DNA of 64,000 bases from Streptococcus suis (GTDB lineage: Bacteria > Bacillota > Bacilli > Lactobacillales > Streptococcaceae). Positions within the stretch are counted from its first letter, which is position 1; every line of letters begins with the position of its first letter. The DNA is taken from positions 304,773 to 368,772 of the forward strand of contig JAKTNI010000001.1 of NCBI GenBank assembly GCA_029593505.1, read 5' to 3'. Both the position numbers and the translations under genes were made by a program. Below the pieces are notes generated by a model. It was not told the DNA's origin and did no database searches. It saw nothing but the letters and a program-made list of their open reading frames with translations. This document shows positions 28,771 to 36,306 of this stretch, one piece after another.

Positions 28771-28871
28771 GTACAAGCTTTTTTATCGCTTATATTATGA
28801 TTTTTTACGGTTGTTGCGTACAATATGAATAATTTTTACTTTGATGGTTGTGAGTGGTAATTGTGCTTATT

Positions 28872-28900
28872 TTGGACTCGCAAAAGAGGTGTGGTATAAT
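28872..28900 (+). promoter_or_regulatory. strong promoter of the fRMsr-dnaX unit, possibly giving leaderless mRNA
   Basis: TTGGAC (28872-28877), a 17-base spacer and TGGTATAAT ending at 28900 make a near-consensus promoter with an extended -10. Only six bases separate the -10 from the ATG at 28907, so transcription should start at or next to the start codon. Confidence 0.65.
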
Positions 28901-28906
28901 AACAAT

Positions 28907-29404
28907 ATGAATAAACAAGAAAAAATTTCAATCTACAAATTATTGCTTTCCCAGTTGGTTTCTCTTTTGGAAGGTGAAACCAATGCCTTGTCCAACTTAT
29001 CCAATGCTTCTGCTTTGCTCAATCAAGCCTTGCCCAATTCGGTGTTTTGTGGTTTTTACCTATACGATGGTCAAGAATTGCTACTTGGTCCTTTTCAAGG
29101 AGGTGTTTCTTGTGTGCATATCGCCTTAGGAAAGGGCGTTTGTGGTGAATCAGCTGAAAAATGCCAGACGATTATTGTAGATGATGTCCGGACGCATGCT
29201 AATTATATCTCCTGTGATGCAACGGCTTTATCAGAAATCGTGGTACCTATGATAAAGGATAATAAATTATTGGGTGTTCTGGATTTGGATTCTAGGTTGG
29301 TAGCAGATTATGATGCCATAGATCAAGAATATTTAGAACAGTTTGTCACACTGTTGGTAGAACGGACAGATTGGAACTTTGCTATGTTTGGAGAAAAATA
29401 TTAA
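28907..29404 (+). CDS. free methionine-(R)-sulfoxide reductase (GAF domain)
   Basis: This 165-residue GAF-domain enzyme reduces free Met-R-sulfoxide. The three cysteines that define fRMsr are present in context: [17 protein letters not shown] (two) and [16 protein letters not shown] (the third), with VLDLDS near the end. The ATG at 28907 has no ribosome site in its six-base leader; an AGAGGT lies inside the promoter spacer and would not be in the mRNA. Its stop overlaps the dnaX start by one base (TAATG), so dnaX depends at least partly on this unit. Confidence 0.88.
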   Translation: MNKQEKISIYKLLLSQLVSLLEGETNALSNLSNASALLNQALPNSVFCGFYLYDGQELLLGPFQGGVSCVHIALGKGVCGESAEKCQTIIVDDVRTHANYISCDATALSEIVVPMIKDNKLLGVLDLDSRLVADYDAIDQEYLEQFVTLLVERTDWNFAMFGEKY

Positions 29405-31068
29405 TGTATCAAGCCTTATATCGAAAATACCGAAGCCAAACTTTTGGAGAAATGGTAGGACAAGAAGTTGTTGCGACCACTCTCAAACAGGCTATTGAGC
29501 AAGAAAAAATTAGCCATGCTTATCTATTTTCTGGACCGCGTGGTACGGGAAAAACTTCAGCAGCAAAGATTTTTGCGAAGGCTATGAATTGTCCTCATCA
29601 GGTATCAGGAGAGCCTTGTAATGACTGTTACATCTGTCAGGCAATTACAGAAGGAAGTTTGGAAGATGTGATTGAGATTGACGCCGCTTCAAACAATGGT
29701 GTTGATGAAATCAGAGATATTCGCGATAAATCTACTTATTCGCCTAGCCTTGCAACCTTCAAGGTTTATATCATTGACGAAGTTCATATGCTTTCAACAG
29801 GAGCTTTTAATGCCTTGTTAAAAACTCTTGAGGAGCCAACGGAAAATGTGGTCTTTATCCTTGCAACGACAGAATTACATAAGATTCCGGCAACGATTTT
29901 ATCTCGTGTGCAGCGTTTTGAATTTAAATCTATTAACATCACAGACATTCAAGTCCATTTGACTCATATTTTAAACAAAGAGGGTATTTCATTTGATGAA
30001 CAAGCTCTTGCCATGATTGCTCGTCGTGCAGAGGGTGGAATGCGAGACGCCTTGTCTATCTTAGATCAAGCTCTTAGTTTAAGTCAAAGTCAAGAAATCA
30101 CTCTAGCGATTGCAGAAGAAATCACAGGTTCTATCAGTCTGCGAGCCTTGGACGATTATGTAAAAAGTGTCCGTCAGGCAGATAGCCAAGCAGCTTTATC
30201 AAATTTACAAACTATTTTTGAACAAGGTAAGAGTATGACCCGTTTTGCAACTGATTTATTGCATTACTTACGAGATTTGCTCATTGTTCAAACAGGGGGA
30301 GAAGATACGCATGGGACACAAGGTTTCTCTGATAATTTGGCTCTAGAAAAAGCACGTATTTTTGACATGATTGAACATGTTACGACAGGATTATCGGACA
30401 TGAAATCTACTAGTCAGCCTAAGATTTATGCTGAGATGATGACTATTCGACTGGCAGAGGAACGGTCGCAGTCAATGCCAGAGTTACCAGATCATTTTAT
30501 CCAGCAAATTATGACTTTAACAGAGCAAGTAGCAGCCTTGCAGGAACAATTGTCTCAACTGTCCCGTCAACCTGTTGCTGTAAAACCGGTTTCTCGCAAC
30601 CCCCATACACCTAAGAAATACAAAGTAGATGTTAATAAGGTTCATGCTATCTTACAAGAAGCGATGGAGCGGCCAACGCTGGCGCGTGAGAATTTAACGC
30701 GTTTACAGAATGCTTGGGGAGAAATTATAGAGAGTTTATCAGGGGCAGATAGGGCTTTACTTGTTGGTTCACAACCTGTCGCAGCAAATGAGCATCATGC
30801 TATTTTAGCTTTTGAATCTCCTCTTAATGCCGAACAGACCATGAAACGCGACAATCTCAATACCATGTTTGGAAATATTCTTAGTAAAGCGGCTGGTTTT
30901 TCACCGCAGATATTAGCTATAGCCCAAGAAGAATGGACAAGTATTCGGGCAGAATTTTCAGCTAAAGCTAAACAGCATAAAACTCAAGTAGTAGAAGTTA
31001 AAGAGGAAAATCCTTTTCCAGAAGCATTTAGCTTTTTAGCAGATACTACGGAAATTGTTGATGATTAG
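29404..31068 (+). CDS. dnaX: DNA polymerase III subunits gamma and tau
   Basis: DnaX is the clamp-loader motor and polymerase organiser. The 554-residue protein starts [17 protein letters not shown]. It has Walker A GPRGTGKT, a four-cysteine zinc site (CPHQVSGEPCNDCYIC), Walker B IIDEVHML, the SRC-like LSRVQRF and sensor motifs, then a tau-type C-terminal extension. No A-run frameshift signal for a short gamma form was seen. The ATG overlaps the fRMsr stop, giving coupled translation. Confidence 0.96.
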   Translation: MYQALYRKYRSQTFGEMVGQEVVATTLKQAIEQEKISHAYLFSGPRGTGKTSAAKIFAKAMNCPHQVSGEPCNDCYICQAITEGSLEDVIEIDAASNNGVDEIRDIRDKSTYSPSLATFKVYIIDEVHMLSTGAFNALLKTLEEPTENVVFILATTELHKIPATILSRVQRFEFKSINITDIQVHLTHILNKEGISFDEQALAMIARRAEGGMRDALSILDQALSLSQSQEITLAIAEEITGSISLRALDDYVKSVRQADSQAALSNLQTIFEQGKSMTRFATDLLHYLRDLLIVQTGGEDTHGTQGFSDNLALEKARIFDMIEHVTTGLSDMKSTSQPKIYAEMMTIRLAEERSQSMPELPDHFIQQIMTLTEQVAALQEQLSQLSRQPVAVKPVSRNPHTPKKYKVDVNKVHAILQEAMERPTLARENLTRLQNAWGEIIESLSGADRALLVGSQPVAANEHHAILAFESPLNAEQTMKRDNLNTMFGNILSKAAGFSPQILAIAQEEWTSIRAEFSAKAKQHKTQVVEVKEENPFPEAFSFLADTTEIVDD

Positions 31069-31167
31069 ACAACAATCAAAACATCAGAATCAGTCTTCAG
31101 ACGGATGTTTTGTGACTGTGGATAAGGTATACTGTAATCAATCCTAAATATTTTCCAAATCTCCTTC

Positions 31168-31199
31168 AAAAGCACCAAGTCAACTTGGTGCTTTTGTTT
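31168..31199 (+). terminator. terminator after dnaX
   Basis: AAAGCACCAAGT and ACTTGGTGCTTT form a 12-bp perfect stem around CA, followed by TGTTTAG. It lies 100 bp after the dnaX stop. Confidence 0.85.
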
Positions 31200-31230
31200 A
31201 GTGTAGGATAAAATCGAGAAGGAAATAATT

Positions 31231-31258
31231 AAAAAATCAGCCAATTGGCTGATTTTTT
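31231..31258. terminator. perfect 28-bp palindrome, terminator-like, fused to a promoter
   Basis: AAAAAATCAGCCAA and TTGGCTGATTTTTT are exact inverse complements with no loop. It looks like a bidirectional terminator, and its last T is also the first base of the TGGTATAAT element of the next gene. Confidence 0.6.
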
Positions 31259-31266
31259 GGTATAAT
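31258..31266 (+). promoter_or_regulatory. extended -10 of the DUF3272 gene, leaderless arrangement
   Basis: TGGTATAAT ends at 31266, six bases before the ATG at 31273, the same spacing as for the fRMsr gene. No separate -35 is apparent; the palindrome occupies that region. Confidence 0.55.
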
Positions 31267-31272
31267 CAACAT

Positions 31273-31461
31273 ATGAAACTATTACAATTTCTATTTTTAG
31301 CATTTGCAACTATTTTAGCTACTTATTTTATGAATGCCTCTATTTTAGCAGGTGATTTTTGGATTGCAGGAATCTATGCTTTTATCCTTTTTCGTAACTT
31401 TCATTTTGCCTATAAGGTGACAAAGATTATTCGTCTGTTTGATGGGAAGTCCAAGAAGTAA
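31273..31461 (+). CDS. DUF3272-family small membrane protein
   Basis: The 62-residue protein has two hydrophobic segments (about 3-27 and 32-52) and a basic C-terminus (RLFDGKSKK). It resembles the streptococcal DUF3272 family of unknown function. There is no ribosome site; the six-base CAACAT leader suggests leaderless translation. Its last 35 bases overlap the 3' end of birA on the opposite strand. Confidence 0.72.
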   Translation: MKLLQFLFLAFATILATYFMNASILAGDFWIAGIYAFILFRNFHFAYKVTKIIRLFDGKSKK

Positions 31462-32383
31462 GGCTAATTTCACCACTAGAGATGATCTTTGCTTTACCGT
31501 TGTCCAATTGGATGACAAGGTTACCTGTATCGGTCACAGCGATAGCTGTGCCGTTAAATTCCACTTGATTTTCCACAAACCTCACTTGTTGTCCGACAAC
31601 AAGTGAGGTTTCTTTATAAAGAGCAATCAATTCTTTCTCACTTGTTTCGAAAAATGCTTTCCAGATAGCGATGATAAGTTGATTGCGTGTGAAAGGTGGT
31701 TGTTCTTCAAAAAGATTGCCCGCCGTTTCTCGTAGTTCTTTGGGAAAATCATCAATGTGGACATTGATGCCGACACCAATCACGACATCGGTGACTGTTT
31801 GACTTTCCATAGAAGAAATTGCTTCAGTCAAGATACCCGCTACTTTTTTTTGTCCAAGATAGATGTCGTTTACCCACTTAATTTGTACATCTAGGTTTGT
31901 TAATTCTTGAATAGCTTTGACAACTGCAGCAGCAACAAGAATCGTATAGGGCTTAAATTCTAAAAAAGATACATTAGGAGATAGCCGAAGTGACATATAG
32001 ATCCCACCAGATTTTGAGGCATAAAAAGGTCGACCAAAACGTCCTTTCGCTTTGTTTTGATGTGGTGCAAGATAAAGTGCTGGACTAGGGTGTCCCTCTT
32101 GGATGCCTTGTTTGGCATCCAATTGAGTGGAGTCGCTATCCGCTTTTAAATATACAGGAAGTTGTGTAGCTTGCTGAATGAGTGGTGGTAGAAGTAAGTC
32201 TCCTTCTACCAACTTGTACCCACGGTTTCGAGCTGCTTCGATGGTCAAACCATGTATTTCGAGCTGACGAATGGCTTTCCAGACAGATGTTCGAGAAATC
32301 CCTAATGCTTGGGCTAACTCTTCTCCACTCATATAGTCTTGTTTTTCATTCAATAGAAGATAAATTTTCTGATAGGTTTTCAT
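31427..32383 (-). CDS. birA: biotin ligase / biotin operon repressor
   Basis: BirA attaches biotin to carboxylase carrier protein and can repress biotin genes. The 318-residue protein has an N-terminal winged helix (about 15-60, SGEELAQALGISRTSVWKAIRQLE), so it is the bifunctional type. The ligase core has KGRFGRPFYASKSGGIYMSL, KWVNDIYLGQKKVAGILTE and GVGINV. The ATG at 32381-32383 follows TGGAG; longer upstream frames cross the divergent promoter and are rejected. It is divergent from the M42 peptidase gene. Confidence 0.94.
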   Translation of the reverse strand: MKTYQKIYLLLNEKQDYMSGEELAQALGISRTSVWKAIRQLEIHGLTIEAARNRGYKLVEGDLLLPPLIQQATQLPVYLKADSDSTQLDAKQGIQEGHPSPALYLAPHQNKAKGRFGRPFYASKSGGIYMSLRLSPNVSFLEFKPYTILVAAAVVKAIQELTNLDVQIKWVNDIYLGQKKVAGILTEAISSMESQTVTDVVIGVGINVHIDDFPKELRETAGNLFEEQPPFTRNQLIIAIWKAFFETSEKELIALYKETSLVVGQQVRFVENQVEFNGTAIAVTDTGNLVIQLDNGKAKIISSGEISLTSWTSHQTDE

Positions 32384-32415
32384 ATCTCCATTATAGCAAA
32401 AGTTCTTTGAAAACG

Positions 32416-32424
32416 TGGTATAAT
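32416..32424 (+). promoter_or_regulatory. extended -10 promoter of the M42 peptidase gene
   Basis: TGGTATAAT lies 24 bp before the ATG at 32448, in the 64-bp gap between birA and this gene, with GAGGAGG in the leader. Confidence 0.55.
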
Positions 32425-32447
32425 AGATTAAAAAAGAGGAGGTTGCT

Positions 32448-33485
32448 ATGCAGACACTAGAGTATATCATCAAATTAACCAATACTCCGTCCCCTACCGG
32501 TTTTACGATGGACATTATGAACTATATTAAGAAAGAGGTAGAGTCGTTTGGTTACGAAGCTATTCAAACCCCTAAGGGAGGTGTTATGGTGAATGTACTT
32601 GGCAGCAATCAGCAAGAACATCGCATCGTAACTGCACATTTAGATACTTTGGGGGCAATGGTTCGTGCTATTAAGCCAGATGGACGTCTAAAAATGGATT
32701 TAGTAGGGGGATTTGGCTATCCTTCTATTGAAGGAGAGAACTGTCTGATTCATTGTGCTAAGAATGGAAAGGTGTTTACAGGAACGATTTTGATGCATCA
32801 GACCTCTGTTCATGTCTACCGAGATGCTAGTACAGCTGAGCGTAATCAGACCAATATGGAAATTCGTTTGGATGAAAAGGTCACAAATGCTGAAGAGACA
32901 AGGAATTTAGGAATTGAAGTTGGGGATTTTATTTCTTTTGATCCTCGTACAGTTGTCACAGAATCTGGTTTTATCAAAAGTCGTCATTTGGATGATAAGG
33001 TTTCTGCGGCTATCTTGCTTCATTTACTAAAAACCTACAAAGAGCAGAATATCATCTTGCCCCATACAACTCATTTCTATTTTTCAAACAATGAAGAGAT
33101 TGGTTACGGTGCAAACTCTAGCCTACCGGAGCAGATTGTTGAGTATTTGGCTGTTGATATGGGAGCAATGGGAGACGATCAACAAACAGATGAGTATACT
33201 GTTTCAATCTGTGTCAAGGATGGGTCAGGACCTTACCATTATCAATTGCGTCAACACTTAGTTTCTTTAGCTGAAAGAGAACGAATTCCTTATAAACTAG
33301 ATATTTACCCTTATTATGGCTCGGATGCCTCAGCAGCGATGCGGGCAGGAGCAGATGTTAAGCATGCTCTATTGGGTGCGGGTATAGAATCTAGTCATTC
33401 GTATGAGCGTACTCACTTGGATTCTGTTGAAGCGACAGAACGTATGGTGGATGTTTATCTCCGTTCCTCTATGGTGGAAGTATGA
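32448..33485 (+). CDS. pepA: M42-family aminopeptidase (glutamyl aminopeptidase type)
   Basis: This dinuclear-metal aminopeptidase, PepA of lactic acid bacteria, removes N-terminal Glu/Asp; some databases mislabel it endoglucanase. The 345 residues contain the metal ligands in TAHLDTLG, SRHLDDKVSAA, NNEEIGYG with the catalytic glutamate, AVDMGAMG and SSHSYERTH. It assembles into a large tetrahedral complex in characterised relatives. A GAGGAGG site precedes the ATG. Its stop overlaps the start of the CBS-domain gene. Confidence 0.9.
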   Translation: MQTLEYIIKLTNTPSPTGFTMDIMNYIKKEVESFGYEAIQTPKGGVMVNVLGSNQQEHRIVTAHLDTLGAMVRAIKPDGRLKMDLVGGFGYPSIEGENCLIHCAKNGKVFTGTILMHQTSVHVYRDASTAERNQTNMEIRLDEKVTNAEETRNLGIEVGDFISFDPRTVVTESGFIKSRHLDDKVSAAILLHLLKTYKEQNIILPHTTHFYFSNNEEIGYGANSSLPEQIVEYLAVDMGAMGDDQQTDEYTVSICVKDGSGPYHYQLRQHLVSLAERERIPYKLDIYPYYGSDASAAMRAGADVKHALLGAGIESSHSYERTHLDSVEATERMVDVYLRSSMVEV

Positions 33486-34222
33486 TGACAGAAGACCGTT
33501 TTTTACAATTGTTTAATGACTTGGATAAGATTTTGCGTAAGGTTTGTGCTATTCCTGAGGGCGAATATGCAGATGTAGCTAGCATGCTTGCAAAAGCAAA
33601 AGAGTTGAGTGCTCACAATCCTGTTGAGGCTAATTGGGACACGCTTTATGTAGCTCGTCAACTCCGCAATCTGATGGTACATGAAAGACGGACAGGGTTG
33701 ACAGAGGTTGCTCAGCCTTCTCAAGAGTTGATAGCAGTCTTAGAAAAGGTCATCACCCAATACCAAGAACCTCTAACGATTGGTCAATATTTGCAGAAAA
33801 CTCAAAAAATGAAGCCGATCATCTTTGATACCAATGATTCCTTGGTTACAGCTTTGGAAATAGTAGATAGAGAGCATTTTTCAAAATTTCCTATTTTTGC
33901 TAAAAATACCTATCAAGGATTGGTATCTGATAAAGGAGTGACCAACTGGTTAGCAAAGGCTAGTAAAGAGACTGGTTCAATCCGAGAAAAGTTACTAGAA
34001 GCAAAGCTAGCCGATGTTTTAGCATGTGAGGATAATGGTATCGAGGTTGTCATTTTATCAACAAAAGTTAGTTTGTACCAAGTTATTAATTATTTTGAAG
34101 GGCGGAATCGAACGATTATTTTGGTGAGTGGCCAACATAACGGACAGCTTCGCTCTAAGCAAGATTTAATTGGTATCATTACTGCGCAAGATTTGGCAGA
34201 AATTTATGGCATGATAGATTAA
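33482..34222 (+). CDS. CBS-domain protein of unknown function
   Basis: The N-terminal ~95 residues are helical and of unknown type (RFLQLFNDLDKILRKVCAIP). The C-terminal part (about 105-246) is a pair of CBS domains, which usually bind adenine nucleotides or c-di-AMP: KMKPIIFDTNDSLVTALEIV and LADVLACEDNGIEVVILS, ending in GIITAQDLAEIYG. It overlaps the M42 peptidase stop (ATGATGA). Two adjacent ATGs, 33482 and 33485, are possible starts. Confidence 0.8.
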   Translation: MMTEDRFLQLFNDLDKILRKVCAIPEGEYADVASMLAKAKELSAHNPVEANWDTLYVARQLRNLMVHERRTGLTEVAQPSQELIAVLEKVITQYQEPLTIGQYLQKTQKMKPIIFDTNDSLVTALEIVDREHFSKFPIFAKNTYQGLVSDKGVTNWLAKASKETGSIREKLLEAKLADVLACEDNGIEVVILSTKVSLYQVINYFEGRNRTIILVSGQHNGQLRSKQDLIGIITAQDLAEIYGMID

Positions 34223-34309
34223 ATAGCTAGGTCGTTTTTCGCTATCAATCTATCCCAAATTATGGGTAGCACTTGTAGAAAAAGAGCTAGACAAGATTTA
34301 AAGAGCAAC

Positions 34310-34340
34310 AAGAAAAAGACTCACGGGAGTCTTTTTCTTG
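34310..34340 (+). terminator. terminator after the CBS-domain gene
   Basis: AAGAAAAAGACTC and GAGTCTTTTTCTT form a long stem around ACGG with built-in A- and T-tracts, so it can work in both directions toward the convergent gene at 34379. Confidence 0.8.
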
Positions 34341-34378
34341 TGTATTGCAGAGGGAAATTTCATAAAAAAGAGAGATTT

Positions 34379-34681
34379 TTATAAAATAAAGGGTTCAATC
34401 GTAATATCTACTGTTTGACCATATTTAGATACTAAATCGGCTGCTAATGGATGGTAGAGCTCACGCAACTGTTCGATCTTATCTGGAAATTGTTTACCGA
34501 TATAATCAAACTTGCACTCAATCGTATGAAATAGTTCATGAAAGAGTTTATTAATATCATTTAGCCGGCTAATCATCTCCTCATCTTCTTTTAGGAAGTC
34601 AGGTATGTCTTTACGGTTATCTACAAAACCGTCAATTAGTTTGACAGGAAAAGAGCCGTATTCTAGGACAAATTCGTACAT
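34379..34681 (-). CDS. hypothetical protein (100 aa), unrecognised
   Basis: The acidic 100-residue protein (MYEFVLEYGSFPVKLIDGF) has a predicted helical middle (DEEMISRLNDINKLFHELFHTIE). No motif, signal or membrane segment is seen. A good AAGGAGA site seven bases before the ATG supports expression. It is a single gene between a convergent CBS gene and a divergent VTC gene. I cannot assign a function. Confidence 0.6.
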   Translation of the reverse strand: MYEFVLEYGSFPVKLIDGFVDNRKDIPDFLKEDEEMISRLNDINKLFHELFHTIECKFDYIGKQFPDKIEQLRELYHPLAADLVSKYGQTVDITIEPFIL

Positions 34682-34755
34682 AAGATTCTCCTTATCTATT
34701 CTTAGAATTATTGTAACATAGTCAAGGCTTGTACAAAAGGATTTGCAACTGCTAG

Positions 34756-34810
34756 TTTCAGTTTTCTTTAATATTATTTTCAGTTTCGTTTAATTCTCTC
34801 TTGGTAGACT
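34756..34810 (+). promoter_or_regulatory. four 11-bp-phased half-sites plus -10: candidate response-regulator-controlled promoter
   Basis: Half-sites begin at 34756 (TTTCAG), 34767 (TTTAAT), 34778 (TTTCAG) and 34789 (TTTAAT), exactly 11 bp apart, so the larger unit TTTCAGTTT-x-x-TTTAAT is repeated at 22 bp. Ten bases after the last half-site comes TGGTAGACT (34802-34810), an extended but imperfect -10. This geometry is that of OmpR/PhoB-family activators occupying the -35 region. The regulator is not in the window. Confidence 0.6.
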
Positions 34811-34867
34811 AGAGCTTGTCAATGGGATAGATGACTATTGGAGAGAGAATAAGACATGAGGTGAAAC

Positions 34868-35608
34868 ATGAAAACAAGAATTATACAGAAACAATTTAAA
34901 CGTAAAGAAACGAAGTATATTCTAGATAAGGAAACATTGGAATGTTTGGAAAAAGACTTACAGACTTATATGAGGTTAGACGAATTTGCGACTTCTACCA
35001 TTACTAATATTTACTTTGATAGTGAACAATTTGAGATGATTCAAGATGCATTGGCTAAGAAAAATGGTCGAGAGAAAATTCGGATGCGCATTTATGATAG
35101 TCAGCCATCAGAACATAGTCAAGCTTTCCTTGAAATCAAGAAAAAAGAAAATAAAATTGGTTATAAGTATCGTCTGACTTCTAATCCGCTATCGATTGTC
35201 AACTATATTGAAAATGGAATTGCAGATGCAACGATTAGAGATCAAGCAGTTATTTCGGAGTTGGAAGGATTGAAACAGCGGTACGGTAACATCAGACAAA
35301 AAATGTATATCTACTACGATAGGGTGTCTTATAAAGGACTAGAGGACAAAAAGTTACGATTGACTATTGATAAAAATCTTATTTATCGTAATCATAATGT
35401 AGATGCTGTAGCTGGAAAATTTGGCGAGGTCTTGTTAGATCCAAACAAAGTAATTATGGAAATTAAAGTACCACATCAGCGACCAGAATGGTTGAAAGCA
35501 TTACTTGAAAAATACCAGATTGAAAAGCAATCATTTTCTAAATATGGCAATGCCTATAAATTGTCTTATGGCATAGATGAGGAGGTGCACCATCATGCAG
35601 TGGTTTAA
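34868..35608 (+). CDS. VTC-domain protein, putative polyphosphate polymerase
   Basis: This 246-residue protein is a stand-alone VTC catalytic domain, a triphosphate-tunnel-type fold. Conserved tunnel residues can be seen in pairs: FKRKETKYIL, REKIRMRIYD, FLEIKKKENKIGYKYR, YIYYDRVSY, LRLTIDKNL, VIMEIKVP and SFSKYGNAYKL. In yeast the VTC4 domain makes polyphosphate from ATP; activity here is inferred. It overlaps the next gene, encoding a DUF4956 membrane protein, by 14 bases, so the two form one unit behind the phased operator. Confidence 0.82.
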   Translation: MKTRIIQKQFKRKETKYILDKETLECLEKDLQTYMRLDEFATSTITNIYFDSEQFEMIQDALAKKNGREKIRMRIYDSQPSEHSQAFLEIKKKENKIGYKYRLTSNPLSIVNYIENGIADATIRDQAVISELEGLKQRYGNIRQKMYIYYDRVSYKGLEDKKLRLTIDKNLIYRNHNVDAVAGKFGEVLLDPNKVIMEIKVPHQRPEWLKALLEKYQIEKQSFSKYGNAYKLSYGIDEEVHHHAVV

Positions 35609-36272
35609 TAATGTGATTTTTTCATCTAATGGTAGCACAACAATTGTTCAACTTGCTATGATGTTTAGTGTTAGCTTGGTACTAGGGATTTTATTTGCAG
35701 CAGTATATAAGTATAACTCGCATTATACTAAGGAATTTGTCATAACATTAAGTTTGCTCCCAATGCTGATAGCAGTCATTATCTCTCTTGTAAATGGTAA
35801 TTTGGGGACCAGTGTTGCAGTGGCAGGAACTTTTAGTTTGATTAAGTTTAGATCTGCTGCGGGTTCGTCAAAAGAAATGTTGGCAGTTTTAGTGGCTATG
35901 GCTATTGGATTAGCAACAGGAATGGGGTATTTTGGACTAGCTATACTGATGACCTCTCTTATATCTATCTGTATTGTCTTGTTTGAGAATAGCCATTTTG
36001 TACAAGTGAATCAGCATCGTCGTCATTTGCTGCTAACTGTTCCAGTTGCTTTTGATTACAATCATCTCTTTGAAAAAGAACTTGGTACTTCTTGTCACCA
36101 ATCAGAGTTACTGTCCATCAAGTATCAACGTAAAAAACAAACCCTTATTTTAGAATATCACGTGTTATTGGATGACCATACATCAGATAAGGTTCTAGTG
36201 GATAAGCTACTAGCAGCAGGTTCACTAGATATTGTACTCAATAAACAATTACCGAAGAGAAAATTTTTATAA
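35595..36272 (+). CDS. DUF4956 membrane protein
   Basis: The 225-residue protein has about four membrane segments in its first 140 residues, with the conserved GTFSLIKFRSAAGSSKEMLAVLVAMAIGLATGMGYF stretch (described here in part as FRSAAGSSKEM), then a soluble C-terminal domain. DUF4956 genes recur next to VTC-domain genes, so it may be the membrane partner or channel for the polymer; that is inference. The ATG at 35595 follows GAGGTG inside the end of the VTC gene. Confidence 0.82.
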   Translation: MQWFNNVIFSSNGSTTIVQLAMMFSVSLVLGILFAAVYKYNSHYTKEFVITLSLLPMLIAVIISLVNGNLGTSVAVAGTFSLIKFRSAAGSSKEMLAVLVAMAIGLATGMGYFGLAILMTSLISICIVLFENSHFVQVNQHRRHLLLTVPVAFDYNHLFEKELGTSCHQSELLSIKYQRKKQTLILEYHVLLDDHTSDKVLVDKLLAAGSLDIVLNKQLPKRKFL

Positions 36273-36276
36273 GTAG

Positions 36277-36306
36277 AAATAGCTTTGGCTGAGCCAAAGC
36301 TATTTT
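36277..36306. terminator. bidirectional terminator
   Basis: AAATAGCTTTGGCT and AGCCAAAGCTATTT pair around a single G, with T- and A-tracts on the two sides. It separates the DUF4956 gene from the convergent Nudix gene and overlaps the stop of the latter. Confidence 0.85.
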
